Positions 1 to 7,854 of a DNA stretch of 13,589 nt are shown piece after piece. Made by a program: the position numbers and the translations under genes. The notes beneath the pieces are model-generated. The model was not told the DNA's origin. It saw only the letters and a list, made by a program, of their open reading frames with translations, and made no database searches. Source of the stretch: Bacteroides sp. CAG:1060 (GTDB lineage: Bacteria > Bacteroidota > Bacteroidia > Bacteroidales > UBA932); assembly GCA_000432655.1 (NCBI GenBank), contig HF986278.1, positions 1-13,589 on the forward strand, read 5' to 3'. Within the stretch, counting starts at the first letter, position 1. Every line of letters starts with the position of its first letter.

Positions 1-114
1 AGAAAACATTAAACGACAGTCCCTAACCTAAAATTAAACCTATGAAAAAACTATTCGCTATAACTAATTGCAAAAGCTATGCCAATGTAATCAGGTTTAA
101 AATTATTCATTCGA

Positions 115-810
115 TTATTGATTCTCGTCAAGGGTAATGGTGATAATCTTGACCGGTGTCACAGGACAGTCGCGATTGTTGGTCTCCACTGCTGCAATCT
201 TGTCGATGACATCAAATCCTTCCACCGTCTGCCCGAACACCGTATAGTTGCCGTCAAGTTGCGCGCAGGTGCTCTCGTTCTGCACGATGTAGAACTGTGA
301 GCCTGAAGACTCTTTGAGTGGGTTGGCTGCATCTCCGCGCCTTGCTGCTGCCAATGCGCCTTTCTTGTGGGTGTATTCCGGTACAAACTCTGCCGGGATG
401 GTATAATCCGGACCGCCGGTTCCATATTTTGCCGGATCGGCATAAATATCTTTGGTGAGCGGATCGCCTCCCTGAATCATGAACCCGTTGATTACTCTGT
501 GGAAGATGATTCCATCGTAATATTTGCTGAAAGCAAGTTTTGCAAAGTTCTCACGATGCTTTGGGGTCCCGGAGTAAAGCTTTACCTTGATGGTGCCCAT
601 ATTTGTGATGATGTCGAAAACCGGTTCTTCCGGCAAGGCGTCGATTCTTGCCTGAACGGCTTTGGACTGTTCTGCTGCAACGGCTGCCAAAGAATCTGCG
701 AGAGCCTGCTCGGCCTTCTGCTGGGCTTCCTTCGCTTTTTTGGAGCCACATCCGCTTACAAGGACAGCTGCACCTGCGATGCAGAGTCCGATTAAGATAA
801 TCCTTTTCAT
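115..810 (-). CDS. Lipoprotein cyclophilin-type peptidyl-prolyl cis-trans isomerase
   Basis: The product (231 aa) should catalyse cis-trans isomerisation of Xaa-Pro bonds in proteins outside the cytoplasm. Residues 1-20 form a lipoprotein signal ending in the lipobox VSGC, with C21 the lipidated cysteine. Residues 22-60 are Ala/Lys/Glu-rich and look like a helical or coiled-coil spacer. The cyclophilin domain spans about 63-229, with FHRVINGFMIQGGDP (103-117, R105 the expected catalytic arginine), SGSQFYIV (169-176) and LDGNYTVFGQ (185-194). The frame stays open far upstream, but the ATG at 810 is chosen because the signal peptide starts exactly there and the ATG overlaps the flippase stop in an ATGA arrangement, which suggests translational coupling. 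This is the last gene of the minus-strand cluster. The family assignment is secure; the client proteins are unknown. Confidence 0.93.
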   Translation of the reverse strand: MKRIILIGLCIAGAAVLVSGCGSKKAKEAQQKAEQALADSLAAVAAEQSKAVQARIDALPEEPVFDIITNMGTIKVKLYSGTPKHRENFAKLAFSKYYDGIIFHRVINGFMIQGGDPLTKDIYADPAKYGTGGPDYTIPAEFVPEYTHKKGALAAARRGDAANPLKESSGSQFYIVQNESTCAQLDGNYTVFGQTVEGFDVIDKIAAVETNNRDCPVTPVKIITITLDENQ

Positions 811-2267
811 ATTCTTCTTGATTTGATAAATTTCATTCCTAACGGCAGACAGTAGATGGCGAGAAGTACTGTGTTGAGGCACAGGGTGAGCCAGGTTGGC
901 AGAGAAAGTCCCATGAAGGACGGTATCTGAGATGCCAGGTACAGCACTGCTGCCATTATTGCGCAACTGCCGATGGATTTGTAATCGTATTTTACAGGGA
1001 ACTTCTTTCTGCCAATCAGAAAACTCAGCATCATTGCGGTTCCATATCCGACAAGTCCTCCCCATGCACATGCCCAATAACCCATACGCGGCACGAATAT
1101 GATGTTGAAGGCTATCATGACAGCAGCTCCGATGGCGCTTATCAGCGCTCCCCACCATGTCTTGTCGGTCAGCTTGTACCAGAAAGACAGGTTGAAATAA
1201 ATGCCCATCAGGATTTCCGCCAGCATCACTATCGGCACGACTCCCAGTCCTTCCCAGTAATCCTTGCCTACAAAATATTTGAGAACAGGCATATAGAACA
1301 CTACCGCCAGATACGCCAGCAGGGTGAATATTATGAAATATTTCATCCCGTCAGCCAGGGTTTGCGGGCTGCCTCGGTCTTTGCTGTCACTGAAAACTAT
1401 CGGCTCATAGGCATATCTGAAAGCTTGCGTAAGAAGCGACATTATCATGGCTATCTTCACGCAGGCACCGTATATACCGAGCTGCACCATCCCTTCCTCT
1501 CCGGCAACCAGTTTTGGAAAGAGCATTTTGTCCGCTACCTGGTTGAGTATGCCCACAAGGCTCAATATCATCAGCGGAATACTGTATTTCAGCATTCTTC
1601 CGGAGAGTTCCTTGTCCCAGCCATACCTGATTCCACGCATTTCCGGAATGAAGAGCAGCGTCACCAGCAGCGTACATGCAAGGTTGGTGAAGAAAATCAG
1701 CCCCGCTCCGCCGTTGAAATTGTCAAACATCCATTCCGCGGACGGCATTTTCTTGAGTACCAGGAAGATAAACAGGTTTAGCAGTATGCTTGGAATGATG
1801 AAGGCAAACTTCAGTGCCACGAAGCGCATCGGCCGTCTCTGCTGCCTGAGTCTGCTGAACATTATGGCCTGAAATGCATCGAGTGCCGTAATGGCTCCGA
1901 AGCATGCTATGTATTCCGGGTGCGAAGCATATCCAAGTGCATTTGCGATAGGAACTCGCAGAAGCAGGACTGCAACGAAGAAGACCAGGGCCACGCCGCC
2001 CACCATCCTGAGAGCGGTGCTATATACCATTTTGTCATCTTCATCTTTCTTGCTCCCGAATCTGAACAGGGTGGTCTCCATGCCGAAAGTCAGCAGTGCA
2101 AGGAAAAAGGCCGTGTATGCATAGAGGTTGGTGACCACTCCATAGCCTCCGCTCTGAGCGGATATGCAGTAGGTATAGACAGGTACCAACAGGTAATTGA
2201 GGAACCTCCCTACAATGCTGCTCATGCCATAAATGGCCGTATCCTTGAGAAGAGACTTGAGATTCAT
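807..2267 (-). CDS. Wzx-like oligosaccharide/polysaccharide flippase (MOP superfamily membrane protein)
   Basis: This 486-aa protein is hydrophobic along nearly its whole length, with about a dozen likely membrane segments. It begins with an amphipathic LLKDTAIYGMSSIVGRFLNYLLVPVYT stretch typical of the polysaccharide biosynthesis (RfbX/Wzx, COG2244) family, and its size fits. Such proteins move lipid-linked oligosaccharides or other polyprenyl-linked glycans across the inner membrane. No glycosyltransferase or sugar-nucleotide gene lies nearby, so the substrate cannot be inferred; the gene is outside any capsule cluster in this window. It starts 6 nt after the DUF1846 stop and its own stop overlaps the cyclophilin start by 4 nt, so it is probably co-transcribed with both. 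A MurJ-type or generic MATE exporter is less likely, but I cannot exclude it by eye. Confidence 0.85.
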   Translation of the reverse strand: MNLKSLLKDTAIYGMSSIVGRFLNYLLVPVYTYCISAQSGGYGVVTNLYAYTAFFLALLTFGMETTLFRFGSKKDEDDKMVYSTALRMVGGVALVFFVAVLLLRVPIANALGYASHPEYIACFGAITALDAFQAIMFSRLRQQRRPMRFVALKFAFIIPSILLNLFIFLVLKKMPSAEWMFDNFNGGAGLIFFTNLACTLLVTLLFIPEMRGIRYGWDKELSGRMLKYSIPLMILSLVGILNQVADKMLFPKLVAGEEGMVQLGIYGACVKIAMIMSLLTQAFRYAYEPIVFSDSKDRGSPQTLADGMKYFIIFTLLAYLAVVFYMPVLKYFVGKDYWEGLGVVPIVMLAEILMGIYFNLSFWYKLTDKTWWGALISAIGAAVMIAFNIIFVPRMGYWACAWGGLVGYGTAMMLSFLIGRKKFPVKYDYKSIGSCAIMAAVLYLASQIPSFMGLSLPTWLTLCLNTVLLAIYCLPLGMKFIKSRRI

Positions 2268-2273
2268 GTCGGA

Positions 2274-3737
2274 TTATTGTTTTATGACAGGGTCGCAGGT
2301 GAGACCTATGTTGAGTTTTTTGAATATCTTCCGGTCCACTTCACTGAGCATTACCGTAGAGTGCACCTGACATCCGTTGAGTTCCGGAAGTTTGCTCAGG
2401 GCTTCCTTACAGTTCTCGTCAGTGGTGCTGAGCATGGCGAGGGCCACCAGCACCTCATCTGTATGAAGCCTTGGGTTGCGTCCGTGAAGATAGGACACCT
2501 TCATCTTCTGGATAGGCTCTATCATGGACTGAGGTATCAGCTTGACATTGTGCTTTATTCCGGCAAGATGCTTTGTGGCATTCAGAAGGAGAGCCGCACT
2601 TGGTCCGAGCAGTTCACTGGTCTCGGCTGTTATTATCGTACCGTCAGCAAGTTCTATTGCGGATGACGGAACCCCCGACAATTCCTGTCTTACCTTTGCC
2701 GACACGGTCGTCTTCCGGTAATCGGTGGTGATTTTGGCCTGTTTCAGCAGCAGGGATATCTTGTTGACTTCTGCGTCAGATATGCCGTCTTCCGCATATT
2801 TGTTGAGGGCTGTGTAGTAGCGTCTTATAATTTCGTCCCTGGCCGCGTCACAGCAGACGTCTTCGTTGCTCATGCAGAATCCTACCATGTTGACACCCAT
2901 GTCGGTAGGGGATTTGTACGGATTCTCGCCGTAGATTCCTTCGAACAGGGCGTTGAGTACTGGGAAAATCTCAATGTCGCGATTGTAGTTGACAGCTATG
3001 CTGCCGTAGGCTTCAAGATGGAACGGGTCTATCATATTGACGTCATCGAGGTCGGCCGTAGCCGCTTCGTACGCAATGTTGACCGGATGTTTCAGCGGCA
3101 GGTTCCATACCGGGAACGTCTCGAATTTGGCGTATCCGGCTGCGATGCCCCTCTTGTGCTCCTGATAGAGCTGGCTGAGGCACACTGCCATTTTCCCGCT
3201 GCCCGGTCCCGGTGCTGTGACTATTACCAGAGGTTTTGTGGTCTGCACATAGTCATTTTTCCCGAACCCTTCATCGGAGTCGATGAGAGCTACATTGTTG
3301 GGGTAGCCGTCTATGGTGTAATGGTAGTAGGCTTTGATGCCGAGGTGCTCGAGGCGTTGTCTGTAGGTATCCGCACTGTTCTGCCCGTTATAATGGGTTA
3401 TGACCACCGAATTGACAAGGAATCCGCAGTTCTGGAACTCGTTTCTGAGTCGCAGAACATCCTCGTCGTATGTGATTCCGAGGTCCTGACGGATTTTGTT
3501 CTTTTCTATGTCAATGGCGCTGATGACAATAATTATTTCTGCACGGTCGCTCAGCTTCTGAAGCATCTTCAACTTGCTGTCAGGAAGAAATCCTGGCAGG
3601 ACGCGGCTCGCATGGAAGTCGTCGAAGAGTTTGCCGCCGAGCTCAAGGTAGAGTTTGTTGCCGAATTTTTCAATCCGTTCGATGATATGCTCGGACTGTA
3701 TCTTTATGTATTTGTCGTTGTCGAAACCGTATTTCAT
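2274..3737 (-). CDS. UPF0371 / DUF1846 family protein
   Basis: The product (487 aa) is recognised by its opening, MKYGFDNDKYIKIQSEHIIE, and its full length as a DUF1846 (UPF0371) protein. This is a conserved cytoplasmic family of unknown function for which structures exist. A glycine-rich segment, APGPGSGKMAVCLSQLY at 175-191, resembles a phosphate-binding loop, preceded by a hydrophobic strand (LVIVTA). I see no signal peptide or membrane segment. The ATG at 3737 is preferred over an in-frame ATG at 3761 because family members start with this MK-x-GFDN sequence; the earlier start would also overlap the upstream peptidase by 23 nt. With the chosen start only 1 nt separates it from the peptidase stop, so translation may be coupled. 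The function remains unknown, and the context (peptidase upstream, flippase downstream) does not settle it. Confidence 0.88.
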   Translation of the reverse strand: MKYGFDNDKYIKIQSEHIIERIEKFGNKLYLELGGKLFDDFHASRVLPGFLPDSKLKMLQKLSDRAEIIIVISAIDIEKNKIRQDLGITYDEDVLRLRNEFQNCGFLVNSVVITHYNGQNSADTYRQRLEHLGIKAYYHYTIDGYPNNVALIDSDEGFGKNDYVQTTKPLVIVTAPGPGSGKMAVCLSQLYQEHKRGIAAGYAKFETFPVWNLPLKHPVNIAYEAATADLDDVNMIDPFHLEAYGSIAVNYNRDIEIFPVLNALFEGIYGENPYKSPTDMGVNMVGFCMSNEDVCCDAARDEIIRRYYTALNKYAEDGISDAEVNKISLLLKQAKITTDYRKTTVSAKVRQELSGVPSSAIELADGTIITAETSELLGPSAALLLNATKHLAGIKHNVKLIPQSMIEPIQKMKVSYLHGRNPRLHTDEVLVALAMLSTTDENCKEALSKLPELNGCQVHSTVMLSEVDRKIFKKLNIGLTCDPVIKQ

Positions 3738-3738
3738 G

Positions 3739-6567
3739 TTACTCTGCGTATTCAAAACCAAAATAATTGCCCTTTCTCTGATATGGAATGCCAGTGCTCA
3801 TCCATACCGGAGCAGGCTCATCTTTGAGGAAATGGTCAAAGAACTGCTCGAGTCTTACTGAGAGATCCTTGGCGTTGCGTCTTTCCGAAAGATTATGCGC
3901 CTCGTTATTGTATTCAAGCAGCCATGCCGGCTTGCCGAGCCTGCGCAGCGACATGAAGAACTCGATTCCCTGATACCATGGCACTGCTCCGTCGCTGTCG
4001 TTGTGCATTATAAGCACAGGGGTATTTACCTTAGGGGCGAAGAATACCGGTGAGTTCTCTATATAGAGGTCAAGTCCGCCTTCTTCCCAAAGGTCTTTGC
4101 CGATTCGGCTCTGCCCATACTCGTACTGGGTAATGCGGCTGTTTCCTGATTCCCAGCGGATGCCACCATAGGCACTTGTCATATTTCCTACAGGTGCTCC
4201 TGCTCCGGCGGCTGCAAACATATTGGTTCTGGTCACCAGGTATGCGGTCTGGTATCCGCCCCAGCTTTGGCCTTGAATGCCCATTTTGTCCTTGTTGATG
4301 AACGGGAACTGCCTGCACATGGCTTCGGCTCCCGAACAGATGCAGTTATATGCACTTTCGCCAGGATGTCCCGGGGTATAGACCACGTCCGGGATGAACA
4401 CTACGTACCCTTGGCTGACGAACATCGGAATGTTGACAGTGGAGCGGCTTGGGGCCGGAGTACGGTAGTTGTAGAGAGTTTCGGAATATTTCTCGTAGAA
4501 ATAAATAATCATAGGATACTTGGCGTTCTCGTCCAGATTGTCCGGGGTGAACAGGAGTCCCTTCAGAGGGGTTCCGTCGTATGCGTTCCAATGCACCATC
4601 TGAACATTGCCCCAGATGTAATCTTCCTGCTGCTTGTTTATGGAAGTGAGCCTCTGTTCGCCAGACATGGCCGGTCCGCTTGTGTAGAGGTCCATCGGAT
4701 GCCTGAAATCTCCCTTTGTGTAGGCTTGTGTCTGCGAGCCTGCCGCTCTTGTGATGATTCCGAAAGACTTCTCATAAAGCTGGGTCTTCGGGGTGGAAGC
4801 CGATGCTGCGTTTATGGTTGCAAATCCGTTTCTTGAGTCTTCTTCATCAAAGGCTATGAGATCGATGGTGCCCTTGAGAGGATATGTGAAAATATCCTGA
4901 TACAGGAACGGGTCGTTCTGTGATTCGAATCTTGTTACAGAGTAGCATACTTTCTCTCTGCGGCCTTCGCCCTTTGTGAGATTGACGGCCTTACGTCCGT
5001 CCGGAGAGAATTTCCATACGTCATATCTGTCGGACAGGAGGATGTATTCGTCTTTGCCCATCCAGCTGGCATTACCCTTCGGGAGATACTTCATAGGATG
5101 ATCGTCCAGTTCGTCAAAGAAGTTTACGCCTGTCTGGGCGGTGAGGTTCGTGAGGGTTCCGTCAGAAGTGGAGATGGAGTACCAGTTGCCGTCTTCCGGG
5201 TTGAACCAGAGAAGGTATTTCCCGTAAGGGGATGTAATCGGGGTATTCTCGATTTTTTCGGCAAGGATTCTATGGGATCCGTCTTTCAGACTGACTACGG
5301 CACAGTCGCTGTAGCCGTATGCGGCGAAGAAATTGTCCTTGTAGTATTTGTCGTCGCTTATTGATATGGCGAAATCGCCTTCTGCTCCGTTCACGAAACG
5401 GATGGCGTCATTTTCGTTCTCGGAAAGCACTACGAGCCTGGAAGAGTCAAAGTTGAATACCGCGCTGAGGGTCGCTCTTTGCTGTCTGGCTTTGTCCATA
5501 GGAGGGAGAATCTGCGCGTCCCAATTCCATATATCCAGCGCTGCCGCTTCAAAATCCACTACTGTAGTGTCTTTGGCGGGGAAGTGCTTGTCCAGACTGA
5601 GAACCAGCCTCGAGGAGGCGTTGGAGAAGTGCGGTCTTGCATTTTTACCTATGACCCATCCCTGAGGTACGGACTCGCTGTTCTCCGGGACAAGCTCTGA
5701 AGTGATGATTTCCGTCACTGCCGGAGACTTTCTTGTGGCCTTGCGGACAATCTTGTCCTGAGCGAGGTTGACGGCGTAGCTTACCGTGCCGTCTTCCTTC
5801 TCGTCTCCGTCGCTTGACAGGAATACGAGTCTGTCTCCGCTATGGTTGAAATCGAGCGAAGAATATTCCTTCTTTCCGCTTGACAGCACCGTAGAGTCTT
5901 TGTCTGCGAGTCTGTAAAGCGTAATGGATTTTATCTTTTCGTCAGCCTTCGTGGTGTCTGCTGACTTCGCGGAAGATATCACTGCCAGTCTGTCTCCGCT
6001 ACGGGATACGCTCCAGCTGTTTACTCCCTTGAGAGTATCTACGCTATTGTCAGATGTGTTGACAATCAGAAGGATGGATTCGTCCTTGCTGCCGTTGGCT
6101 TTTTGGTTGATGAATATGTATGGAGTGGCCGAATATCCGCTGCCTGCTCTGGTGCCCGCTTCCTTGCGGGTGATTTCAAGGGATCTGAGGTCAATGCAGG
6201 CAATGCTGTCCTTCGGCATGTCATCGCCTTTCTTTTTGTCAATCTTGGCTTGCCGTGTAGCCTGGTAAGGAGCTTTGATAGAGCAATATGCGAAGTCTCC
6301 GCTCTGCGGCAGCACAAGATTGGAGCCTCTTTCTATCACAAGCTCTCTGCCGGTAGCCACCTCTCTGAGATGAAGGGAAGCGTCTCCCTGCTGCACGGAA
6401 ATCGTGTAGGAAAGGAATTTGCCGTCGCTGCTGAATTTCACTGACGAGACACTCTGCCAAGAGTCGTAAACACTGTGGTCGAGGGGCTTCTTTTGCGCCT
6501 GCAACTCAAATGACGCTACCATGCATATTATGGTGGCGACACAAACGTTAAAGAATGACTGTTTCAT
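3739..6567 (-). CDS. Secreted S9-family (prolyl oligopeptidase-type) serine peptidase
   Basis: The product (942 aa) has an N-terminal signal peptide, MKQSFFNVCVATIICMVAS followed by FELQAQ, so it should act in the periplasm or beyond. The middle of the protein has WD/propeller-like repeats (for example SSVKFSSDGKFLSY, LDFNHSGDRLVFLSSDGD and DVWKFSPDGRKAVNLT), as expected for the S9 beta-propeller. The C-terminal alpha/beta-hydrolase domain carries GQSWGGYQ with nucleophile S768, HNDSDGAVPW with probable catalytic D859, and NNEAHNL with H891, so the triad looks complete. Such enzymes usually cleave oligopeptides, often near proline or at the N-terminus; the exact specificity cannot be read. 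The frame extends upstream to 6696, but the signal peptide and the end of queF at 6626 favour the ATG at 6567. It is larger than the usual 650-750-aa DPP-type S9 enzymes, mainly through the N-terminal part. Confidence 0.93.
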   Translation of the reverse strand: MKQSFFNVCVATIICMVASFELQAQKKPLDHSVYDSWQSVSSVKFSSDGKFLSYTISVQQGDASLHLREVATGRELVIERGSNLVLPQSGDFAYCSIKAPYQATRQAKIDKKKGDDMPKDSIACIDLRSLEITRKEAGTRAGSGYSATPYIFINQKANGSKDESILLIVNTSDNSVDTLKGVNSWSVSRSGDRLAVISSAKSADTTKADEKIKSITLYRLADKDSTVLSSGKKEYSSLDFNHSGDRLVFLSSDGDEKEDGTVSYAVNLAQDKIVRKATRKSPAVTEIITSELVPENSESVPQGWVIGKNARPHFSNASSRLVLSLDKHFPAKDTTVVDFEAAALDIWNWDAQILPPMDKARQQRATLSAVFNFDSSRLVVLSENENDAIRFVNGAEGDFAISISDDKYYKDNFFAAYGYSDCAVVSLKDGSHRILAEKIENTPITSPYGKYLLWFNPEDGNWYSISTSDGTLTNLTAQTGVNFFDELDDHPMKYLPKGNASWMGKDEYILLSDRYDVWKFSPDGRKAVNLTKGEGRREKVCYSVTRFESQNDPFLYQDIFTYPLKGTIDLIAFDEEDSRNGFATINAASASTPKTQLYEKSFGIITRAAGSQTQAYTKGDFRHPMDLYTSGPAMSGEQRLTSINKQQEDYIWGNVQMVHWNAYDGTPLKGLLFTPDNLDENAKYPMIIYFYEKYSETLYNYRTPAPSRSTVNIPMFVSQGYVVFIPDVVYTPGHPGESAYNCICSGAEAMCRQFPFINKDKMGIQGQSWGGYQTAYLVTRTNMFAAAGAGAPVGNMTSAYGGIRWESGNSRITQYEYGQSRIGKDLWEEGGLDLYIENSPVFFAPKVNTPVLIMHNDSDGAVPWYQGIEFFMSLRRLGKPAWLLEYNNEAHNLSERRNAKDLSVRLEQFFDHFLKDEPAPVWMSTGIPYQRKGNYFGFEYAE

Positions 6568-6625
6568 CGTATTTGCAAAATATCCTGCAATATACGAATT
6601 TCTTTCAAGATTTCCTTGCTGAAGG

Positions 6626-7087
6626 CTACTGGTGCTGCGCGAATCTCTGCTCTGCGAGTGCTTCGTATTTGGTTCCCGGCCGTCCGTAGTTGGCATACGG
6701 ATATATGGAGATTCCTCCGCGCGGAGTGAACAATCCGGTCACTTCTATGTATTTCGGATCCATCAGGGCGATGAGGTCCTTCATTATCTTGTTGACGCAG
6801 TCCTCGTGGAAGTCTCCGTGATTGCGGAAACTGAAGAGGTAGAGTTTGAGACTCTTGCTTTCCACCATCTTCACGTCAGGAATGTAGCTTATGCGTATCT
6901 CGGCAAAATCCGGCTGTCCCGTGATAGGGCAGAGGGAGGTGAATTCCGGGCAGTTGAATCTGACCCAATAGTCATTTTCCTGATGTTTGTTGATGAACGT
7001 TTCGAGTACTTCCGGGGCGTAGTCGTCCCTGTATTTCGTCTTGTTTCCAAGCGCGTGCAGTCCTTCAGAACTTCTTGTATCTGTCAT
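6626..7087 (-). CDS. queF: NADPH-dependent 7-cyano-7-deazaguanine (preQ0) reductase
   Basis: QueF reduces the nitrile of preQ0 to the amine preQ1 using NADPH, a late step before insertion of the queuosine precursor into tRNA. The 153-aa protein is of the short, single-domain type. It has [20 protein letters not shown] (45-64), containing the expected catalytic C53 and D60, and the QueF signature [15 protein letters not shown] (76-90), which binds NADPH and substrate. [13 protein letters not shown] near the end is also typical. The protein is cytoplasmic, with no signal peptide. Its ATG overlaps the stop of yhhQ by 4 nt (ATGA), so the two queuosine genes are very probably translationally coupled. 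The other queuosine genes (queC, queD, queE, tgt, queA, queG) are not in the window. Confidence 0.96.
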   Translation of the reverse strand: MTDTRSSEGLHALGNKTKYRDDYAPEVLETFINKHQENDYWVRFNCPEFTSLCPITGQPDFAEIRISYIPDVKMVESKSLKLYLFSFRNHGDFHEDCVNKIMKDLIALMDPKYIEVTGLFTPRGGISIYPYANYGRPGTKYEALAEQRFAQHQ

Positions 7088-7776
7088 AAATCTCTTAATT
7101 TGAATGGGTTGTATGAAATACTCTCATCATAGGTATCTATTCCTTCCTTCCTCTTGGTGTATTTGACGAACCATGATGTCGCCGGCAGGATGATGAGTTC
7201 GTATGAAGTCTTGACCACTACCTGTGTGAAGACAAGCTTGAGGATGGTTTGCAGATCCATTATTCCCCAGAACACAAACGGGAAGAAGATAAGTGAGTCC
7301 AGCAATTCTCCGCCTATTGATGAGAGAATGGCTCTGAGCCCAAAATATCTGCCTTTGTTGAGGACTTTCATCTTGCTCATTATCCAGGCGTTGCAGGTTG
7401 AGCCGCAGATGAATGCCAAAAGGGACGCTATGGTGGTTCTCGGGACCATTGCGAACAGTGAGTTGAAGTGCTCCGCCACCTGTCTGCTTGACTCTTCCGC
7501 AGGGGCCGGCAGACAGCAGACAATCTGCGACATTACTGCCACGAATGCGCTCAGTGCGAATGCGAGCCAAATTACCAGTCGGGATTTCCTATAGCCGTAC
7601 ACCTCTGTGAGGCAGTCGTTGAGAATATAGGAAACAGGGAAAAGGAGAACTGCTCCGGAGAGCTGAAATCCGGTGTGGCCTACCTGCCACAGTCTTGGTA
7701 CAAAGAAATTGGAGGTGATGAGACATACCGTGAACATCACGGCCATCACCAAGAATCTGGTGCTGAATTTTGACAT
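7084..7776 (-). CDS. yhhQ: Queuosine precursor transporter (YhhQ / VUT family, DUF165)
   Basis: This 230-aa integral membrane protein has the family's layout of about six hydrophobic segments, with early SNFF and the acidic loop motif [14 protein letters not shown] (about residues 53-66), followed by the conserved [17 protein letters not shown] in the second half. Proteins of this family import preQ0 or preQ1 across the inner membrane for queuosine synthesis. The direct overlap with queF is strong contextual support and suggests that at least preQ0 is used. The start at 7776 fits family length. It is preceded by a 78-nt leader after pheS that contains a strong hairpin, described separately, whose loop is complementary to this start codon region. 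The cytoplasmic tail is basic and then acidic ([15 protein letters not shown]). Confidence 0.92.
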   Translation of the reverse strand: MSKFSTRFLVMAVMFTVCLITSNFFVPRLWQVGHTGFQLSGAVLLFPVSYILNDCLTEVYGYRKSRLVIWLAFALSAFVAVMSQIVCCLPAPAEESSRQVAEHFNSLFAMVPRTTIASLLAFICGSTCNAWIMSKMKVLNKGRYFGLRAILSSIGGELLDSLIFFPFVFWGIMDLQTILKLVFTQVVVKTSYELIILPATSWFVKYTKRKEGIDTYDESISYNPFKLRDL

Positions 7777-7780
7777 TTTT

Positions 7781-7839
7781 ACTTGTTTTTAACGTGGTTT
7801 CAAGTACACAGGGCCCGCCTCTGTCAAAAGGCGGGACCC
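7781..7839 (-). promoter_or_regulatory. Structured leader of yhhQ-queF: GC hairpin with loop complementary to the start codon
   Basis: On the minus strand GGGTCCCGCC (7839-7830) pairs with GGCGGGCCC (7819-7811), leaving one bulged base and a 10-nt loop TTTTGACAGA (7829-7820). The loop segment TTTTGACA is perfectly complementary over 8 nt to TGTCAAAA at the yhhQ start codon (minus 7775-7768). The same loop can alternatively pair, with one wobble, to GTTAAAA in the A-rich stretch 7793-7787. A weak second stem joins ACTTG (7805-7801) and CAAGT (7785-7781). No U-run follows the hairpin, so it is not a standard intrinsic terminator for pheS. A role in translational control of queuosine transport is inferred; I do not recognise a canonical preQ1 riboswitch consensus. 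Confidence 0.45.
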
Positions 7840-7854
7840 TTATGATAAAATAAA

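Noticed and set aside
34..100. 8-bp inverted repeat TTAAACCT (34-41) / AGGTTTAA (93-100) downstream of the cyclophilin gene
   Set aside because: The arms are AT-rich and about 50 nt apart with no adjoining T-run, so a terminator or operator cannot be supported.
43..138. Short plus-strand ORF (31 codons, starting MKKLFAITNCKSYAN) near the left edge
   Set aside because: The start looks like a Bacteroidetes signal-peptide start after an A-rich leader, but the frame ends after 31 codons inside the cyclophilin gene's 3' end and has no recognisable domain. It may be a decayed gene start, but the evidence is too thin to call it.
7811..7839. Intrinsic terminator for pheS
   Set aside because: The hairpin is strong, but no U-run follows on the minus strand. 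The next bases are UGUGUACUUG, so it is better read as part of the yhhQ leader.
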